From an uncultured Tateyamaria sp. (GTDB taxonomy: Bacteria; Pseudomonadota; Alphaproteobacteria; Rhodobacterales; Rhodobacteraceae), in contig NZ_CANNCF010000004.1 in assembly GCF_947503045.1 (NCBI RefSeq), positions 62,001 through 126,000 on the forward strand: 64,000 nucleotides of DNA, written 5' to 3'. Numbering within the stretch: position 1 is the stretch's first letter; each line of letters opens with the position of its first letter. Made by a program: the position numbers and the translations under genes. This document shows, piece after piece, positions 34,098 through 43,670 of the stretch. Below the pieces are notes generated by a model, which worked only from the letters and a program-made list of their open reading frames with translations, was not told the DNA's origin and did not search any database.

Positions 34098-35465
34098 TTA
34101 GCGGTAAGTGACGTTTTTGACAGCGGCGATGACTTCGTCCGTGGTCAAGAGCGCGTGTTTTTCGAGGTTGGCGGCATAGGGCATCGGCACGTCTTTGCCG
34201 GTGCAGTTGATCACCGGGGCATCGAGGTAGTCAAAGGCCTCCTGCATGATGACCGAGCTGATGTAGTTGCCCACCGACCCTTGCGGCCAGCCTTCTTCCA
34301 CTGTCACGCAACGGTTTGTTTTCATGACGGAAGTGAGGATGGCACCGGTGTCCATCGGGCGCAGGGTGCGCAGGTCGATCACATCGCAGCTGATGCCTTC
34401 CCCGGCCAGTTTGTCGGCGGCGGCGAGCGCATATTGCATGCCGATCCCGAAGGAGACGATGGTACAATCATCGCCTTCCCGCCAGATGCGGGCCTTGCCG
34501 AAGGGGACGGTGTAGTCATCCATGTCCGGCACATCAAAGCTGCGCCCGTAGAGGATTTCGTTCTCAAGGAAGATCACCGGGTTCGGATCGCGGATCGCGG
34601 TTTTCATCAATCCCTTATAGTCCGAGGCCGAATAAGGCATCACGACCTTGAGGCCGGGGATTTGCATATACCAGGCTGCGTAGTCCTGGCTGTGCTGCGC
34701 GCCCACGCGGGCGGCGGCACCGTTGGGGCCGCGGAACACCATCGGTGCACCCATCTGACCACCCGACATGTAAAGCGTCTTGGCTGCGGAGTTGATGATG
34801 TGGTCAATCGCCTGCATGGCGAAGTTGAAGGTCATGAATTCCACGATGGGGCGCAGGCCGCCAAAGGCCGCGCCAACCCCGATTCCGGCAAAACCGTGTT
34901 CGGTGATGGGCGTGTCCATCACCCGCTTGGGGCCGAACTCATCCAGCATGCCTTGGGAAATCTTGTAGGCGCCCTGGTACTCGGCCACCTCTTCGCCCAT
35001 CAGGAATACGGTGTCGTCGCGCCGCATCTCTTCGGACATGCCATCGCGCAGGGCCTCGCGCACGGTCTGCTGTTTCATCGCCGTGCCGTCGGGCCAGTCG
35101 GGGCTGGTGTCGACCTTTGGCGCGGCGGGGGCTTCGGATGCGGCAGCAGGGGCTGGCGCAGCAGCAGCAGCGGCGGCTGCAGCCGCAGGGGCCGGGGCGG
35201 CGGCCACATCATCCACGCTCTCGCCTTCCTCGATCAGGATGGCGATGGCGGTGTTGACCTTGACGCCTTCGGTGCCTTCTTCGATCAGAATCTTGCCGAT
35301 GATCCCTTCATCGACGGCCTCGAATTCCATCGTGGCCTTGTCAGTTTCGATCTCGGCCATGATGTCGCCGGAGGACACTGTGTCGCCTTCCTTGACGAGC
35401 CATTTGGCCAATGTGCCTTCTTCCATGGTGGGAGAGAGGGCGGGCATGAGAATTTCGGTTGCCAT
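34098..35465 (-). CDS. pdhB: Pyruvate dehydrogenase E1 beta with N-terminal lipoyl domain
   Basis: A 455-residue E1-beta with an extra lipoyl domain at residues 1-80 (lipoyl lysine in [10 protein letters not shown]) and an Ala-rich linker. The transketolase-like beta domain then starts near [56 protein letters not shown] and [18 protein letters not shown] are typical. E1-beta with its own lipoyl domain is characteristic of alphaproteobacterial PDH. The start at 35465 has AAAGGAGAG upstream. It lies 14 bp after pdhA and 10 bp before pdhC. Confidence 0.97.
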   Translation of the reverse strand: MATEILMPALSPTMEEGTLAKWLVKEGDTVSSGDIMAEIETDKATMEFEAVDEGIIGKILIEEGTEGVKVNTAIAILIEEGESVDDVAAAPAPAAAAAAAAAAPAPAAASEAPAAPKVDTSPDWPDGTAMKQQTVREALRDGMSEEMRRDDTVFLMGEEVAEYQGAYKISQGMLDEFGPKRVMDTPITEHGFAGIGVGAAFGGLRPIVEFMTFNFAMQAIDHIINSAAKTLYMSGGQMGAPMVFRGPNGAAARVGAQHSQDYAAWYMQIPGLKVVMPYSASDYKGLMKTAIRDPNPVIFLENEILYGRSFDVPDMDDYTVPFGKARIWREGDDCTIVSFGIGMQYALAAADKLAGEGISCDVIDLRTLRPMDTGAILTSVMKTNRCVTVEEGWPQGSVGNYISSVIMQEAFDYLDAPVINCTGKDVPMPYAANLEKHALLTTDEVIAAVKNVTYR

Positions 35466-35479
35466 GTTCTGTCTCTCCT

Positions 35480-36508
35480 TTACGCAGTCTGGGATGCGGC
35501 GTCGTCCGCGTAGATATCTGTCCACAGCTCTTCGAGCGCGGGTTCGGGACTGTCCTTGGCGAACTCGGCGGAGGCGTTGACCACCTCCTTGATCTCTTTG
35601 TCGATGGCCTTGAGGTCGTCCTCGGTTGCATGCTTGCCGGTCAGCAGCATCGAGCGCACCGCCTCGATCGGGTCGCGTTCGTCGCGCATTTTCTGGACCT
35701 CTTCGCGGGTGCGATATTTGGCCGGATCGGACATGGAGTGGCCGCGATAGCGGTAGGTCTTGATTTCAAGAATGTATGGGCCTTTGCCCGCGCGGCAGTG
35801 TTCGACCGCCTTTTGACCGGCGGCCTTGACGGCGAGCACGTCCATGCCGTCTACCTCTTCGCCGGGGATGCCGTAGGACGCACCACGTTCCCAGTAGCTG
35901 GGGGATTTGGTCGAGCGTTTGGTCGAGGTGCCCATTGCGTATTGGTTGTTTTCAATGACAAACACGACCGGCAGCATCCACAGCTCGGCCATGTTATAGG
36001 CTTCGTAAACCTGACCCTGGTTGGCCGCGCCATCACCGAAATAGGTGAAGGTGACGTTGTCATTGCCCTTGTACATGTCAGAGAACGCAAGACCGGCACC
36101 CAACGGGACCTGAGCGGCGACGATGCCGTGGCCGCCGTAAAAGTGCTTTTCCTTCGAGAACATGTGCATGCTCCCGCCTTTGCCCTTGGAATAGCCGCCC
36201 TCGCGCCCCGTCAATTCGGCCATGACGCCGTTGGGGTCCATGCCGCAGGCCAGCATGTGGCCGTGATCGCGGTAGGATGTAATGCGCTTGTCGCCTTCCT
36301 TGGCGGCCGCCTCAAGCCCCACAACCACCGCTTCCTGCCCGATATAGAGGTGGCAGAAGCCGCCGATCAGACCCATGCCATAAAGCTGGCCCGCTTTTTC
36401 CTCAAAGCGGCGGATCAAAAGCATGTCGCGGTAATAGCCTTTCAGCTCTTCGGCAGACACATTCGGTTTTGATGTGGCTTTCTTGGTCGTGGCTTTGCGC
36501 GCGGCCAT
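35480..36508 (-). CDS. pdhA: Pyruvate dehydrogenase E1 alpha
   Basis: A 342-residue thiamine-diphosphate E1-alpha. ThDP motif [20 protein letters not shown]...NN (GDG to NN), phosphoryl loop [20 protein letters not shown], and [36 protein letters not shown]. The Lys/Ala/Thr-rich N-terminus ([13 protein letters not shown]) is short and probably flexible. ATG 36508 is preferred over 36514 because GGGAGG touches the latter. A palindromic operator shared with lpdA lies 23-40 bp upstream. Confidence 0.97.
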   Translation of the reverse strand: MAARKATTKKATSKPNVSAEELKGYYRDMLLIRRFEEKAGQLYGMGLIGGFCHLYIGQEAVVVGLEAAAKEGDKRITSYRDHGHMLACGMDPNGVMAELTGREGGYSKGKGGSMHMFSKEKHFYGGHGIVAAQVPLGAGLAFSDMYKGNDNVTFTYFGDGAANQGQVYEAYNMAELWMLPVVFVIENNQYAMGTSTKRSTKSPSYWERGASYGIPGEEVDGMDVLAVKAAGQKAVEHCRAGKGPYILEIKTYRYRGHSMSDPAKYRTREEVQKMRDERDPIEAVRSMLLTGKHATEDDLKAIDKEIKEVVNASAEFAKDSPEPALEELWTDIYADDAASQTA

Positions 36509-36530
36509 AGGCATCCTCCCAAAGTGAAAC

Positions 36531-36548
36531 TAGTTTAGCGTTAAACTA
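36531..36548. promoter_or_regulatory. Palindromic operator upstream of pdhA (shared with lpdA)
   Basis: TAGTTTA-GCGT-TAAACTA: perfect 7-bp arms around a 4-bp spacer, 23 bp before the pdhA ATG. The site upstream of lpdA (50261-50278) matches at 15 of 18 positions. A common dimeric regulator of the pyruvate dehydrogenase complex is inferred. Confidence 0.65.
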
Positions 36549-36633
36549 TTCCTTACAGGATTCGCGCGCGAGGGGCGAGTGCGAATGTGCCGCAGGGGAA
36601 GGTGGGCGGTAACGTATTGAAGAAGATGGAGTT

Positions 36634-36933
36634 TTAGCGAATGACGATTTCGTCGCTGCGTAGCATGCCCAGGATCGATCGGGCCTGTTCATCGAGCAGA
36701 TCAAGGTCAAGGTAGTCATCCGAGAGGCGGCGGGTCAGGTTTTCCATCTCGGCCACCTCGTATTGCACGGCCATCAACTGTGCGGCCAGATCGCGCGCCT
36801 CGGCGTCAATTTCAGCGCGGCGGAACAGCCCGTAATCGCCCTGCACGGCGGCAAAGGTGAAATAGATGCCAAGCGCGAACGCGACGGCAAAGAATATGAC
36901 GGTGCCCAATGCGGGGCGTGCTGTGCGGGTCAT
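36634..36933 (-). CDS. ftsB: FtsB/DivIC-type septum formation initiator
   Basis: A 99-residue bitopic protein: short cytosolic start, one transmembrane helix (~8-28, GTVIFFAVAFALGIYFTFA), then a coiled coil (EIDAEARDLAAQLMAVQYEVAEMENLTRRL) and a C-terminal LDEQARSILGMLRSDEIVI that fits the FtsB family. FtsB works with FtsL and FtsQ in the divisome. ftsB next to pdhA is a common alphaproteobacterial arrangement. A longer frame upstream is spurious. Confidence 0.88.
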   Translation of the reverse strand: MTRTARPALGTVIFFAVAFALGIYFTFAAVQGDYGLFRRAEIDAEARDLAAQLMAVQYEVAEMENLTRRLSDDYLDLDLLDEQARSILGMLRSDEIVIR

Positions 36934-37022
36934 GCCTGATGCCTTCTGTCCCGTCTCTGTCGGACGGCTGTCGGCACTATGGCACAGGCGAATCGCCTTG
37001 TGAATCCTTTTTCGCCCTGTTT

Positions 37023-37799
37023 TCAGTGTTTTCCCATGATTTGTGCGGCCACGCGGGTCAGAATGCCGCGCGGGGTGATCCGGGGGGAAAAGGCGAAGAT
37101 CTTGTTCATCAGGCCGGGCACGACAATGCGCTTGCCGATGCGGGCATCCAGCCAACCGGCCTGCGCGACGACCGCTGAATCCATCGGGCGCGCCAGTTTC
37201 AGCAGGCGTACGCCATCCATGTCCGCTTCGTTGAAGAAATTGGTGGCTGTCGCACCCGGGCACAGGGCGGTGATGGTCACATTGGAGCCGCGCAACTCTT
37301 CGGCCACCGCTTCGGACAGGGACAGCACATAGGCCTTGGTGGCGTGATAGACGGCCATGTTCGGCCCCGGCATCATGCCCGCAATCGAGGCGACGTTCAG
37401 GATGCGGCCCTTGTCGATGCCTTTCATATGCGGGATCGCCAGTTTCATCAGGCGGGTGAGGGCAAGCATGTTGACGTGGATCGAACTGGCCTCACGCTCC
37501 CAATTGGCGGGGTCGGCAAACTGTGCGTTGACCCCCAGCCCGGCATTGTTGACCAGCACATCAATGCTGCGCCCGTCGGTGGCCTCGGCCCACAGCCGCT
37601 CGACCTCGGCCATGTCTGACAGGTCGGTGGGGATGACCAGTGCCTCGACCCCCATGGCACGGACCTGATCGGCCACTTTTTCCAGCTTGTCGACCGAGCG
37701 GGCCGCGAGGATCACGTTGCGCTTTTCCTTGGCGGCGATATGGGCGAATTCGACACCCAACCCTTCGGATGCGCCTGTGATCAAAGTCCAGTTTGCCAT
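37023..37799 (-). CDS. Short-chain dehydrogenase/reductase
   Basis: A 258-residue classical SDR. Cofactor motif TGASEGLG (8-15), NNAG (84-87), catalytic Ser138, Tyr151 and Lys155 (YHATK), then LCPGATATNF. The C-terminal extension has hydrophobic stretches (KIFAFSPRITPRGILTRVAAQI), suggesting membrane contact, as in DltE-like or 17-beta-HSD-like SDRs. The substrate is unknown. It lies between ftsB and pgk in the same direction. Confidence 0.85.
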   Translation of the reverse strand: MANWTLITGASEGLGVEFAHIAAKEKRNVILAARSVDKLEKVADQVRAMGVEALVIPTDLSDMAEVERLWAEATDGRSIDVLVNNAGLGVNAQFADPANWEREASSIHVNMLALTRLMKLAIPHMKGIDKGRILNVASIAGMMPGPNMAVYHATKAYVLSLSEAVAEELRGSNVTITALCPGATATNFFNEADMDGVRLLKLARPMDSAVVAQAGWLDARIGKRIVVPGLMNKIFAFSPRITPRGILTRVAAQIMGKH

Positions 37800-37870
37800 G
37801 TCGAGATCCCCGTGTTGTGCCAGTGCCTGCGCCGATAGATAAGGTCAGCGCGCGTGGTGCCAAGGGTGCA

Positions 37871-39058
37871 TTATTGCATCAAGGCGGCGACACCGGGCAA
37901 CTCTTTGCCCTCCATCCACTCCAGAAATGCCCCCCCGGCGGTGGAGATATAGGTGAAATTTTCAGCAACCCCCGCCTGATTGAGGGCGGCCACCGTGTCA
38001 CCGCCACCCGCGACGGTGACCAGTTGCCCGGATACGGTGAGGTTCGCTGCGGCCCGTGCCGTTGCGACAGTGGCCGTATCGAAGGGGCTGATTTCAAAAG
38101 CCCCCAGAGGCCCGTTCCAGATCAGCGTCTTGAGGGTCGCGAAGGTGGCGGTGATCATCGCCGCTGAAGCATCCCCGGCATCCAGCACCATCTGGTCGTC
38201 CGCCAGAACCGTGTCCGCATTGAGGGTCACAATTTCGTGCGCGGCCCCGGCCTCGAACTTGCGCGCAACCCGCCCATCGACCGGCAGGATCACCGTGCAT
38301 CCAGCCGCCTTGGCCTCGGCGAGAATGTCGCGCGCGGTGTCGTGCAAATCGGCCTCTTGCAGGGACGCACCAAGGCGCGCGCCCTGTGCGGCGAGAAATG
38401 TGTTGGCCATGCCGCCGCCAATCACCAGCACGTCGATCTTTTTGACAAGGTTGTGCAGCAGATCGAGCTTGGTCGAGACCTTGGCACCGCCCACAACCGC
38501 GCCTACGGGGCGTTCGGGGTTGGACAGGGCGGCCTCAAGCGCGCTCAACTCGGCCTGCATCAGACGGCCCGCGCAAGAGGGCAACAGGTGCGCGACGCCA
38601 GTTGTCGAAGCGTGCGCACGGTGGGCGGCAGAAAAGGCGTCATTGCAGAACACATCGCCAAGCGAGGCGAGGAATTGCGCCATTTGCGGGTCATTGGCCT
38701 CTTCCATCGGCGTAAAGCGGGTGTTTTCGACCAAAATCACCGCATCCTGAGGCTGGCTGTCGATCCAGTCGCGGCTGGGGCGTTCGACAAAGGAGACGGG
38801 GCAGCCAAAGGCGGTCTCGAGCGCCGGGACCAGCGGTTCCAGCGACATCTCGGGCACGGGCTTGCCCTTGGGCCGTCCGAAATGGGCCAGCAGGACTGGG
38901 CTGCCGCCGCGCGCACGAATGTCGGCAATCGTGGGGGCGATCCGTTCGATCCGGGTGGCATCGGTTACACGCCCATCCTCGACGGGGACGTTGATATCCA
39001 CCCGCGTCAGCACGCGTTTGCCGTTCAAGTCCATGTCATCCAGCGTCTTCCAGCCCAT
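37871..39058 (-). CDS. pgk: Phosphoglycerate kinase
   Basis: A 395-residue glycolytic kinase converting 1,3-bisphosphoglycerate and ADP to 3-phosphoglycerate and ATP. Signature [24 protein letters not shown] (family RVDLNVP), substrate region [30 protein letters not shown], and the C-terminal nucleotide loop [13 protein letters not shown] with [19 protein letters not shown]. The start at 39058 has AGGAGG upstream. Confidence 0.97.
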   Translation of the reverse strand: MGWKTLDDMDLNGKRVLTRVDINVPVEDGRVTDATRIERIAPTIADIRARGGSPVLLAHFGRPKGKPVPEMSLEPLVPALETAFGCPVSFVERPSRDWIDSQPQDAVILVENTRFTPMEEANDPQMAQFLASLGDVFCNDAFSAAHRAHASTTGVAHLLPSCAGRLMQAELSALEAALSNPERPVGAVVGGAKVSTKLDLLHNLVKKIDVLVIGGGMANTFLAAQGARLGASLQEADLHDTARDILAEAKAAGCTVILPVDGRVARKFEAGAAHEIVTLNADTVLADDQMVLDAGDASAAMITATFATLKTLIWNGPLGAFEISPFDTATVATARAAANLTVSGQLVTVAGGGDTVAALNQAGVAENFTYISTAGGAFLEWMEGKELPGVAALMQ

Positions 39059-39186
39059 GTCAGCCTCCTGTTTTTGTGATCGCGTCTTGCATCGCGGCAA
39101 ATGCTGCGCTGGTCAATGCACGACTTGTCCCTTGCGCGTCTCCGGCATAGGTAGGGGGCAAGCAAATCTGAGGAAAGACGAGACAT

Positions 39187-39696
39187 ATGGCCGAGATCAA
39201 AGACCCCGAAAACACGATCCTGATGGAACTCAAGGGTGGCACCGTCACCATCGCGCTGATGCCCGACGTGGCCCCCCAGCACGTGGAGCGGATGAAAGAG
39301 CTGGCGCGCGCCGGCGAGTATGACAACGTGGCCTTTCACCGGGTGATCGACGGCTTTATGGCCCAGACCGGTGACGTGCAGCACGGCGACATGGAAGACG
39401 GGTTCAACATCCGCATGGCGGGCACCGGCAGTTCGGACAAGCCCGATGTGCCAGCCGAGTTTTCCAAGATCCCCCATGCGCGCGGTTCGCTGGGTGCTGC
39501 CCGCTCGTCCAACCCCGACAGCGCCAACAGCCAGTTCTTTATCAACTTCAAGGACAATGATTTCCTCAACGGTCAGTATACCGTTTACGGTCAGGTCGTT
39601 GAAGGGATGGAGCATGTGGATGCCATCACCCGCGGCGAGCCACCGGCCGAGCCTGACCGGATGATCAGCGTCAAGGTGGCTGCCGATGTTGCGTAA
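39187..39696 (+). CDS. Cyclophilin-type peptidyl-prolyl isomerase, cytosolic
   Basis: A 169-residue cyclophilin without a signal peptide. Active-site strands FHRVIDGFMAQTGDV, AEFSKIPHARGSLGAARSSNPDSANSQFFINF and YTVYGQVVEGMEHVDAI are intact. PpiB-like role in cytosolic folding. Its 3' end overlaps the next gene, a second cyclophilin, by 11 nt. Confidence 0.95.
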   Translation: MAEIKDPENTILMELKGGTVTIALMPDVAPQHVERMKELARAGEYDNVAFHRVIDGFMAQTGDVQHGDMEDGFNIRMAGTGSSDKPDVPAEFSKIPHARGSLGAARSSNPDSANSQFFINFKDNDFLNGQYTVYGQVVEGMEHVDAITRGEPPAEPDRMISVKVAADVA

Positions 39697-40240
39697 ATCC
39701 GCCGCGCTTTTGGCCCTGCTTGCGGCAAGCCCTGCGCTTGCCACCGGCATCGACATCACGGTGGCTGGCGAGGCCAACGGCGTGATCTCCATCGACCTGC
39801 TCGAAGACGTGGCCCCGGGCCATGTGGCGCGCATCACCGCGCTGGCAGAGGCGGGGGCCTATGACGGCGTCGTCTTTCACCGGGTGATCGACGGTTTCAT
39901 GGCGCAGACAGGCGATGTGCAGTTTGGCCAGATCGACGGCTATGACGCACGCCAGGCCGGGCGCGGTGGATCGGACCTTGGCAATCTGCAAGCCGAGTTC
40001 TCGGACATCACCTTTGATCGCGGTGTGGTCGGCATGGCGCGCAGCAGTGATCCGAATTCGGCCAACAGCCAGTTCTTTATCATGTTCGCGCCGGGCCCGT
40101 TTCTGGACGGTCAGTATACGGTGATCGGGCGCGTGACGAACGGCCTGGATGTGCTGGATGCGGTCAAGCTGGGCACTGGGCCAAACGGCGCGGTTGTTGG
40201 CGCACCCGACCTGATGCAAAAGGTCACCGTCACCGATTAA
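39686..40240 (+). CDS. Cyclophilin-type peptidyl-prolyl isomerase, periplasmic
   Basis: A 184-residue cyclophilin with a Sec signal peptide (MLRKSAALLALLAASPALA). The mature domain repeats the core of its upstream neighbour: FHRVIDGFMAQTGDVQFG, AEFSDITFDRGVVGMARSSD and NSANSQFFIMFA. It is likely the periplasmic (PpiA-like) partner. The 11-nt overlap and shared motifs suggest a tandem duplication with one copy retargeted. A strong terminator follows. Confidence 0.94.
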   Translation: MLRKSAALLALLAASPALATGIDITVAGEANGVISIDLLEDVAPGHVARITALAEAGAYDGVVFHRVIDGFMAQTGDVQFGQIDGYDARQAGRGGSDLGNLQAEFSDITFDRGVVGMARSSDPNSANSQFFIMFAPGPFLDGQYTVIGRVTNGLDVLDAVKLGTGPNGAVVGAPDLMQKVTVTD

Positions 40241-40260
40241 AGTTCTGACAGAACGTAAAA

Positions 40261-40296
40261 AAACGGGCGCTGCAATTCCTTTGCAGCGCCCGTTTT
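40261..40296. terminator. Terminator between cyclophilin and bactofilin genes
   Basis: 15-bp perfect stem (40261-40275 / 40281-40295, core CGGGCGCTGCAA) with a TTCCT loop, A-run on the left and T-run on the right, so it serves both converging operons. A small palindrome GTTCTG-A-CAGAAC (40242-40254) precedes it. Confidence 0.93.
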
Positions 40297-40321
40297 CTTT
40301 TGTCTGTTCAGTCCGTGCGGC

Positions 40322-40831
40322 TTATTCGCTTTTGGCAACCGGTGCGGGCTGGCCTGCGGGGCGGGCCGCTTTGCTGCCCGAGTTCAGCGGGTCGTCCTGA
40401 CGCTGAACCGAGCCTTCGAAATGGGCACCGGATTCGATGGCGATGGTCTTGTGGATGATGTCACCCTCGACCCGCGCGGTCGATGTCAGGCGCACCTTCA
40501 GCCCACGTACACGGCCCACGATGCGGCCGTTGACCACAACGTCATCCGCGATGACTTCGCCCTTGATCGTCGCGGTTTCGCCGATGGTCAGCAGGTGGGC
40601 GCGGATGTCGCCCTCGACCGTGCCTTCGACATTGATATCGCCGGTGGTTTTCATGTTGCCGGTGATGTGAAGGTCCGCCGACAGGATCGAAGCGGGCGGC
40701 TTGGCCTTGGGGGCGCTTGCCTTGAATTCGCTGGCCTTGGGCGCCGCTGCGGGGGCAGGGCTGGCCGGGGCTGCTGGCTTGGTTGAATCCGCACTGGGGC
40801 CGGGTTCGTTGATTTTGCTCTTAGAAAACAT
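40322..40831 (-). CDS. Bactofilin (polymer-forming cytoskeletal protein)
   Basis: A 169-residue bactofilin: a disordered Pro/Ala/Lys N-terminus (~1-45) followed by the right-handed beta-helix domain (SILSADLHITGNMKTTGDINVEGTVEGDIRAHLLTIGETATIKGEV and repeats VNGRIVGRVRGLKVRL, VEGDIIHKTIAIESGAHFEG). It polymerises without nucleotide and recruits cell-wall enzymes. The ATG overlaps the upstream M23 peptidase gene by 11 nt, a pairing seen widely in alphaproteobacteria. Confidence 0.93.
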   Translation of the reverse strand: MFSKSKINEPGPSADSTKPAAPASPAPAAAPKASEFKASAPKAKPPASILSADLHITGNMKTTGDINVEGTVEGDIRAHLLTIGETATIKGEVIADDVVVNGRIVGRVRGLKVRLTSTARVEGDIIHKTIAIESGAHFEGSVQRQDDPLNSGSKAARPAGQPAPVAKSE

Positions 40832-42185
40832 CGTTCGCTGCCTTGATATAGATCATCGGGTTGACGGCCTTGCCGCCGACGCGCACTTCGTAGTGCAAGT
40901 GCACGCCTGTCACCCGTCCAGACGCTCCCATATCACCAATTCTATCCCCGCGCGAGACCCTTTGGCCAACTTTAACGTTAAGTCGGGAAAGGTGCGCATA
41001 GCGGGTTTCGATTCCGAACTCGTGCTGGATCTTCACAAGGCGGCCATAGCCAGACAGCCAGCCCGAATGGGTCACCACTCCATCGGCCGTCGCATAAAGC
41101 GGCGTGCCAAGCGAGGCGGCGAAATCCACGCCGTTGTGCATGCGCCGTCCACCGGTCTTGGGATCGCGACGGAACCCGAAGGACGAGGTGAAGCGGAACG
41201 AAGATTTGACCGGCGTTGCAAAGGGCGCCTTTTGCGCGGCGATCCGGTAGAGGTTCAGAGTATCCATCTGATTTAACAGACGGTTGGCGCGCAACGTGTC
41301 GGGGCTTGGCTCTTCTCCACGGGTGGAAAAGCTGAGCGGGGTAAGGGGGCCGCCCTGACCGGAATAGCCCTGACGCACCTGTTCGATAATGCGCTCTGTG
41401 GGCATGCCCGCGGCGCGGAACATCTTGTCGAGCGGGGCGACGGAAACGGTCATCGCCTCTTCGAGCTGGCGGAAAATCTGGTCGTTCTGCTCTTTCATCA
41501 GGGCGATTTCAGAGGCCATCGCGTCGGCGGCCAGCAGGGCTTCTTGTGCGTCTTCGACCACCTGATCACGCTCGGCTGCGGTCTTGGCCAGTGCCTCGGC
41601 GACGAAATCCATCGGCGCATTTGCGCCGTTTCCGGCCAGCGCACCGGCGGCAGCCCCCGTTTCAACCTGGCTTTCCAGAGCGGCAAGTTGCTCACGGGCC
41701 TGCTCGCGGTCCTGCATGGTGCCGCGCAGGGTGGCCTGAATCACTTCGATTCCCGTCTCAAGCTCACGGCGGCGGGTTTCGGAGGTAAGCAGCTCGGTCT
41801 GCATCACGGAAATCTGCGCGAGGGCGGCGTTGAACCGTTCCTGGGCGGCCAGCGCCTCTTCGGCGCGGCGGTCCCGTTGGCCGGACAGATCGTTCAGTCG
41901 CGCCTGATAGGTCCGTTGATCCCGTTTGGCCTGTTCGCGGAAATTGCCAGCCCCGATACTGTCCATCAGCAGGATGGCCGTGGCCACGATCGCCCATGCG
42001 ACAACAAAGGAACTGCCTGCAAACGCAAGCAGTTGCGTGCCAGGTTTCAACCGGATGAAGCGGGTGTCATTGTCAGATTTCAGAAAGACGCGTCGTTCAG
42101 GAAAGTAGTGTTCCAGCAACCCGTGCACTTTGATGCCGATGCGTGTGCGCACTGCGTATTCCTTGTCCCGTCCCAATCCCGACAC
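40821..42185 (-). CDS. M23-family membrane-anchored murein peptidase
   Basis: A 454-residue protein: cytosolic N-terminus with basic stretches, one transmembrane helix (~52-75), a long periplasmic coiled coil (~85-245), and a C-terminal LytM/M23 domain. Zinc ligands are visible: His350 and Asp354 in MHNGVDFA, His429 and His431 in HLHYEV. All ligands are present, so it is likely an active endopeptidase. The start is GTG at 42185 with a purine-rich SD. Overlap with the bactofilin gene implies joint function in local wall remodelling. Confidence 0.92.
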   Translation of the reverse strand: MSGLGRDKEYAVRTRIGIKVHGLLEHYFPERRVFLKSDNDTRFIRLKPGTQLLAFAGSSFVVAWAIVATAILLMDSIGAGNFREQAKRDQRTYQARLNDLSGQRDRRAEEALAAQERFNAALAQISVMQTELLTSETRRRELETGIEVIQATLRGTMQDREQAREQLAALESQVETGAAAGALAGNGANAPMDFVAEALAKTAAERDQVVEDAQEALLAADAMASEIALMKEQNDQIFRQLEEAMTVSVAPLDKMFRAAGMPTERIIEQVRQGYSGQGGPLTPLSFSTRGEEPSPDTLRANRLLNQMDTLNLYRIAAQKAPFATPVKSSFRFTSSFGFRRDPKTGGRRMHNGVDFAASLGTPLYATADGVVTHSGWLSGYGRLVKIQHEFGIETRYAHLSRLNVKVGQRVSRGDRIGDMGASGRVTGVHLHYEVRVGGKAVNPMIYIKAANDVF

Positions 42186-42326
42186 TCCCGTCCCCCAACA
42201 AGGTGTCTTGCCGCCTGTGCATAAAGTGGTGGACTAGTTGCGGCAAGGGCGATCCTTTTACATGGGCAAAAATCGTTTCAATATGTGACATATCGGCGGA
42301 AATCCGCTCACAAAAATCCATACGGA

Positions 42327-43136
42327 TCAGTCCGCTACGGCAAGTGGCCAGTAAAAGTCGGGGGGCAGCCCGGCCTCGGCCCGTTTTTCCTCGTTGAAGG
42401 GGGGCTTGAGCGGGCTGTGGAAATAGCGCTGCACCAGTGTGTGAAACGCCTCCTTCGGGTCCTGCTCGTGCCGACCGCAGAGAAAGTGAAACCACTTGGA
42501 ACCATAGGCCACATGGGCGACTTCCTCGCCATAGATCGTCTCAAGCGCGGCAACGGCCTGATCGGCCTTGGCCTTCTTGAACACCTCGATCATCCCCGGC
42601 GTCACATCAAGCCCGCGCGCCTCAAGCACCATTGGCACAACGGCGAGACGTCCCATGAAATCATCGGCCGTATCCTCGGCCGCACGCCACATGCCCGCAT
42701 GGGCGGGCAAGGCACCATAATGGCTGCCCATTGCTTCAAGGCAGTCGCACATCAGATTGAAATGCTTTGATTCTTCGTCCGCGGCCTTGACCCAGTCATC
42801 GTAGAATCCCATCGGCATTTCGACATCGGTGAAACGCGCGATGATGTCCCAATGCAGATCGACCGCATTGAGTTCGATATGGGCCACCGCATGCAGCAGC
42901 GCGACGCGCCCTTCGGGACTGCCGGGACGACGGCGCGGCACGTCACGAGGGCTGAGCAGCTCGGGCTGCGCGGGTCGCGCCGGGTGCATGGGCGGGTCGG
43001 CATGGCCGATTTCCGGGCGCGCACCGCTCTGGCGTGCGGCCTGCCATTCGGCGGCCAATTGGCGCGACAGGGCTGTCTTTTCCCGACCATCCGCAGTGCG
43101 CAGCACGGCCTCGGCCATCTGCGCAAGGGGCTGCAT
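42327..43136 (-). CDS. DUF455 ferritin-like protein
   Basis: A 269-residue DUF455-family protein with a ferritin-like four-helix core. Candidate di-iron ligands are seen in AHIELNAVDLHWDI, ADEESKHFNLMCDCLEAMG, VPMVLEARGLDVTPGM and IYGEEVAHVAYGSKWF (the E-x(n)-ExxH pattern repeated). The catalytic role is unknown. The ATG overlaps the peroxiredoxin stop by one base (TGATG), so it may serve in iron or oxidative-stress handling with Bcp. Confidence 0.85.
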   Translation of the reverse strand: MQPLAQMAEAVLRTADGREKTALSRQLAAEWQAARQSGARPEIGHADPPMHPARPAQPELLSPRDVPRRRPGSPEGRVALLHAVAHIELNAVDLHWDIIARFTDVEMPMGFYDDWVKAADEESKHFNLMCDCLEAMGSHYGALPAHAGMWRAAEDTADDFMGRLAVVPMVLEARGLDVTPGMIEVFKKAKADQAVAALETIYGEEVAHVAYGSKWFHFLCGRHEQDPKEAFHTLVQRYFHSPLKPPFNEEKRAEAGLPPDFYWPLAVAD

Positions 43137-43597
43137 CACAGGGCCTCGACGGCGGCCAGCACCGCTTCGGCATGGCCCGGCACCTTGACCTTGCCCCAGA
43201 CCATCGCGACATGCCCGTTGGCGTCGATCAGGTAGGTCGTGCGCTCGATCCCCATGTATTTCTTGCCGTACATGTTCTTTTCTTTCCACACCCCGTAGTC
43301 CTCGCAGGTGCTGCCATTCTCGTCCGACAACAGCGGGACAGTCAGTTCACGCTTGGTTGCGAATTTGGCATGGCTCGCCACGCTGTCCTTGGAGATGCCA
43401 AAGACCTTGGCGCCTGCGGCCTCAAAGGCGGGCAGATGTTCGGAAAAGGCGATGGATTCCTTGGTGCAGCCGGGCGTGTCGTCGCGCGGGTAGAAATACA
43501 GAACCACCGGTCCGCCCTGCAGCGCGGACAATGTGACGTCGGTGCCGCTGCCATCGGGCAATGTGAAATCGGGGGCGGGGGTCGCAATATCGAGCAT
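43136..43597 (-). CDS. bcp: Thioredoxin-dependent thiol peroxidase (Bcp-type peroxiredoxin)
   Basis: A 153-residue peroxiredoxin of the Bcp/PrxQ group that reduces peroxides in the cytosol. The peroxidatic cysteine is Cys44 in YPRDDTPGCTKESIAF. The resolving cysteine found five residues later in E. coli Bcp is replaced here (Ser/Ala region), so it is likely a 1-Cys type. A second Cys is in STCEDYGVW. The start at 43597 is preferred over ATG 43621 because it has AAAGG upstream. Confidence 0.93.
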   Translation of the reverse strand: MLDIATPAPDFTLPDGSGTDVTLSALQGGPVVLYFYPRDDTPGCTKESIAFSEHLPAFEAAGAKVFGISKDSVASHAKFATKRELTVPLLSDENGSTCEDYGVWKEKNMYGKKYMGIERTTYLIDANGHVAMVWGKVKVPGHAEAVLAAVEAL

Positions 43598-43670
43598 GTG
43601 CTTGGCCTTTTCCTCGGGCATGTGAAAGATGTGACTGGCATGATAGGTCAGGTCAGACAAGAATAAAGGC

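Noticed and set aside
33720..35513. 597-residue plus-strand open frame antisense to pdhC and pdhB
   Set aside because: Antisense shadow of high-GC genes; low-complexity Ala/Gly/Ser and His/Asp-rich composition, no domain, and both minus-strand genes are certain.
40242..40254. GTTCTGACAGAAC as a LexA box
   Set aside because: The alphaproteobacterial box is a direct repeat GTTC-N7-GTTC; this is a short palindrome next to a terminator and downstream of a gene, not at a promoter.
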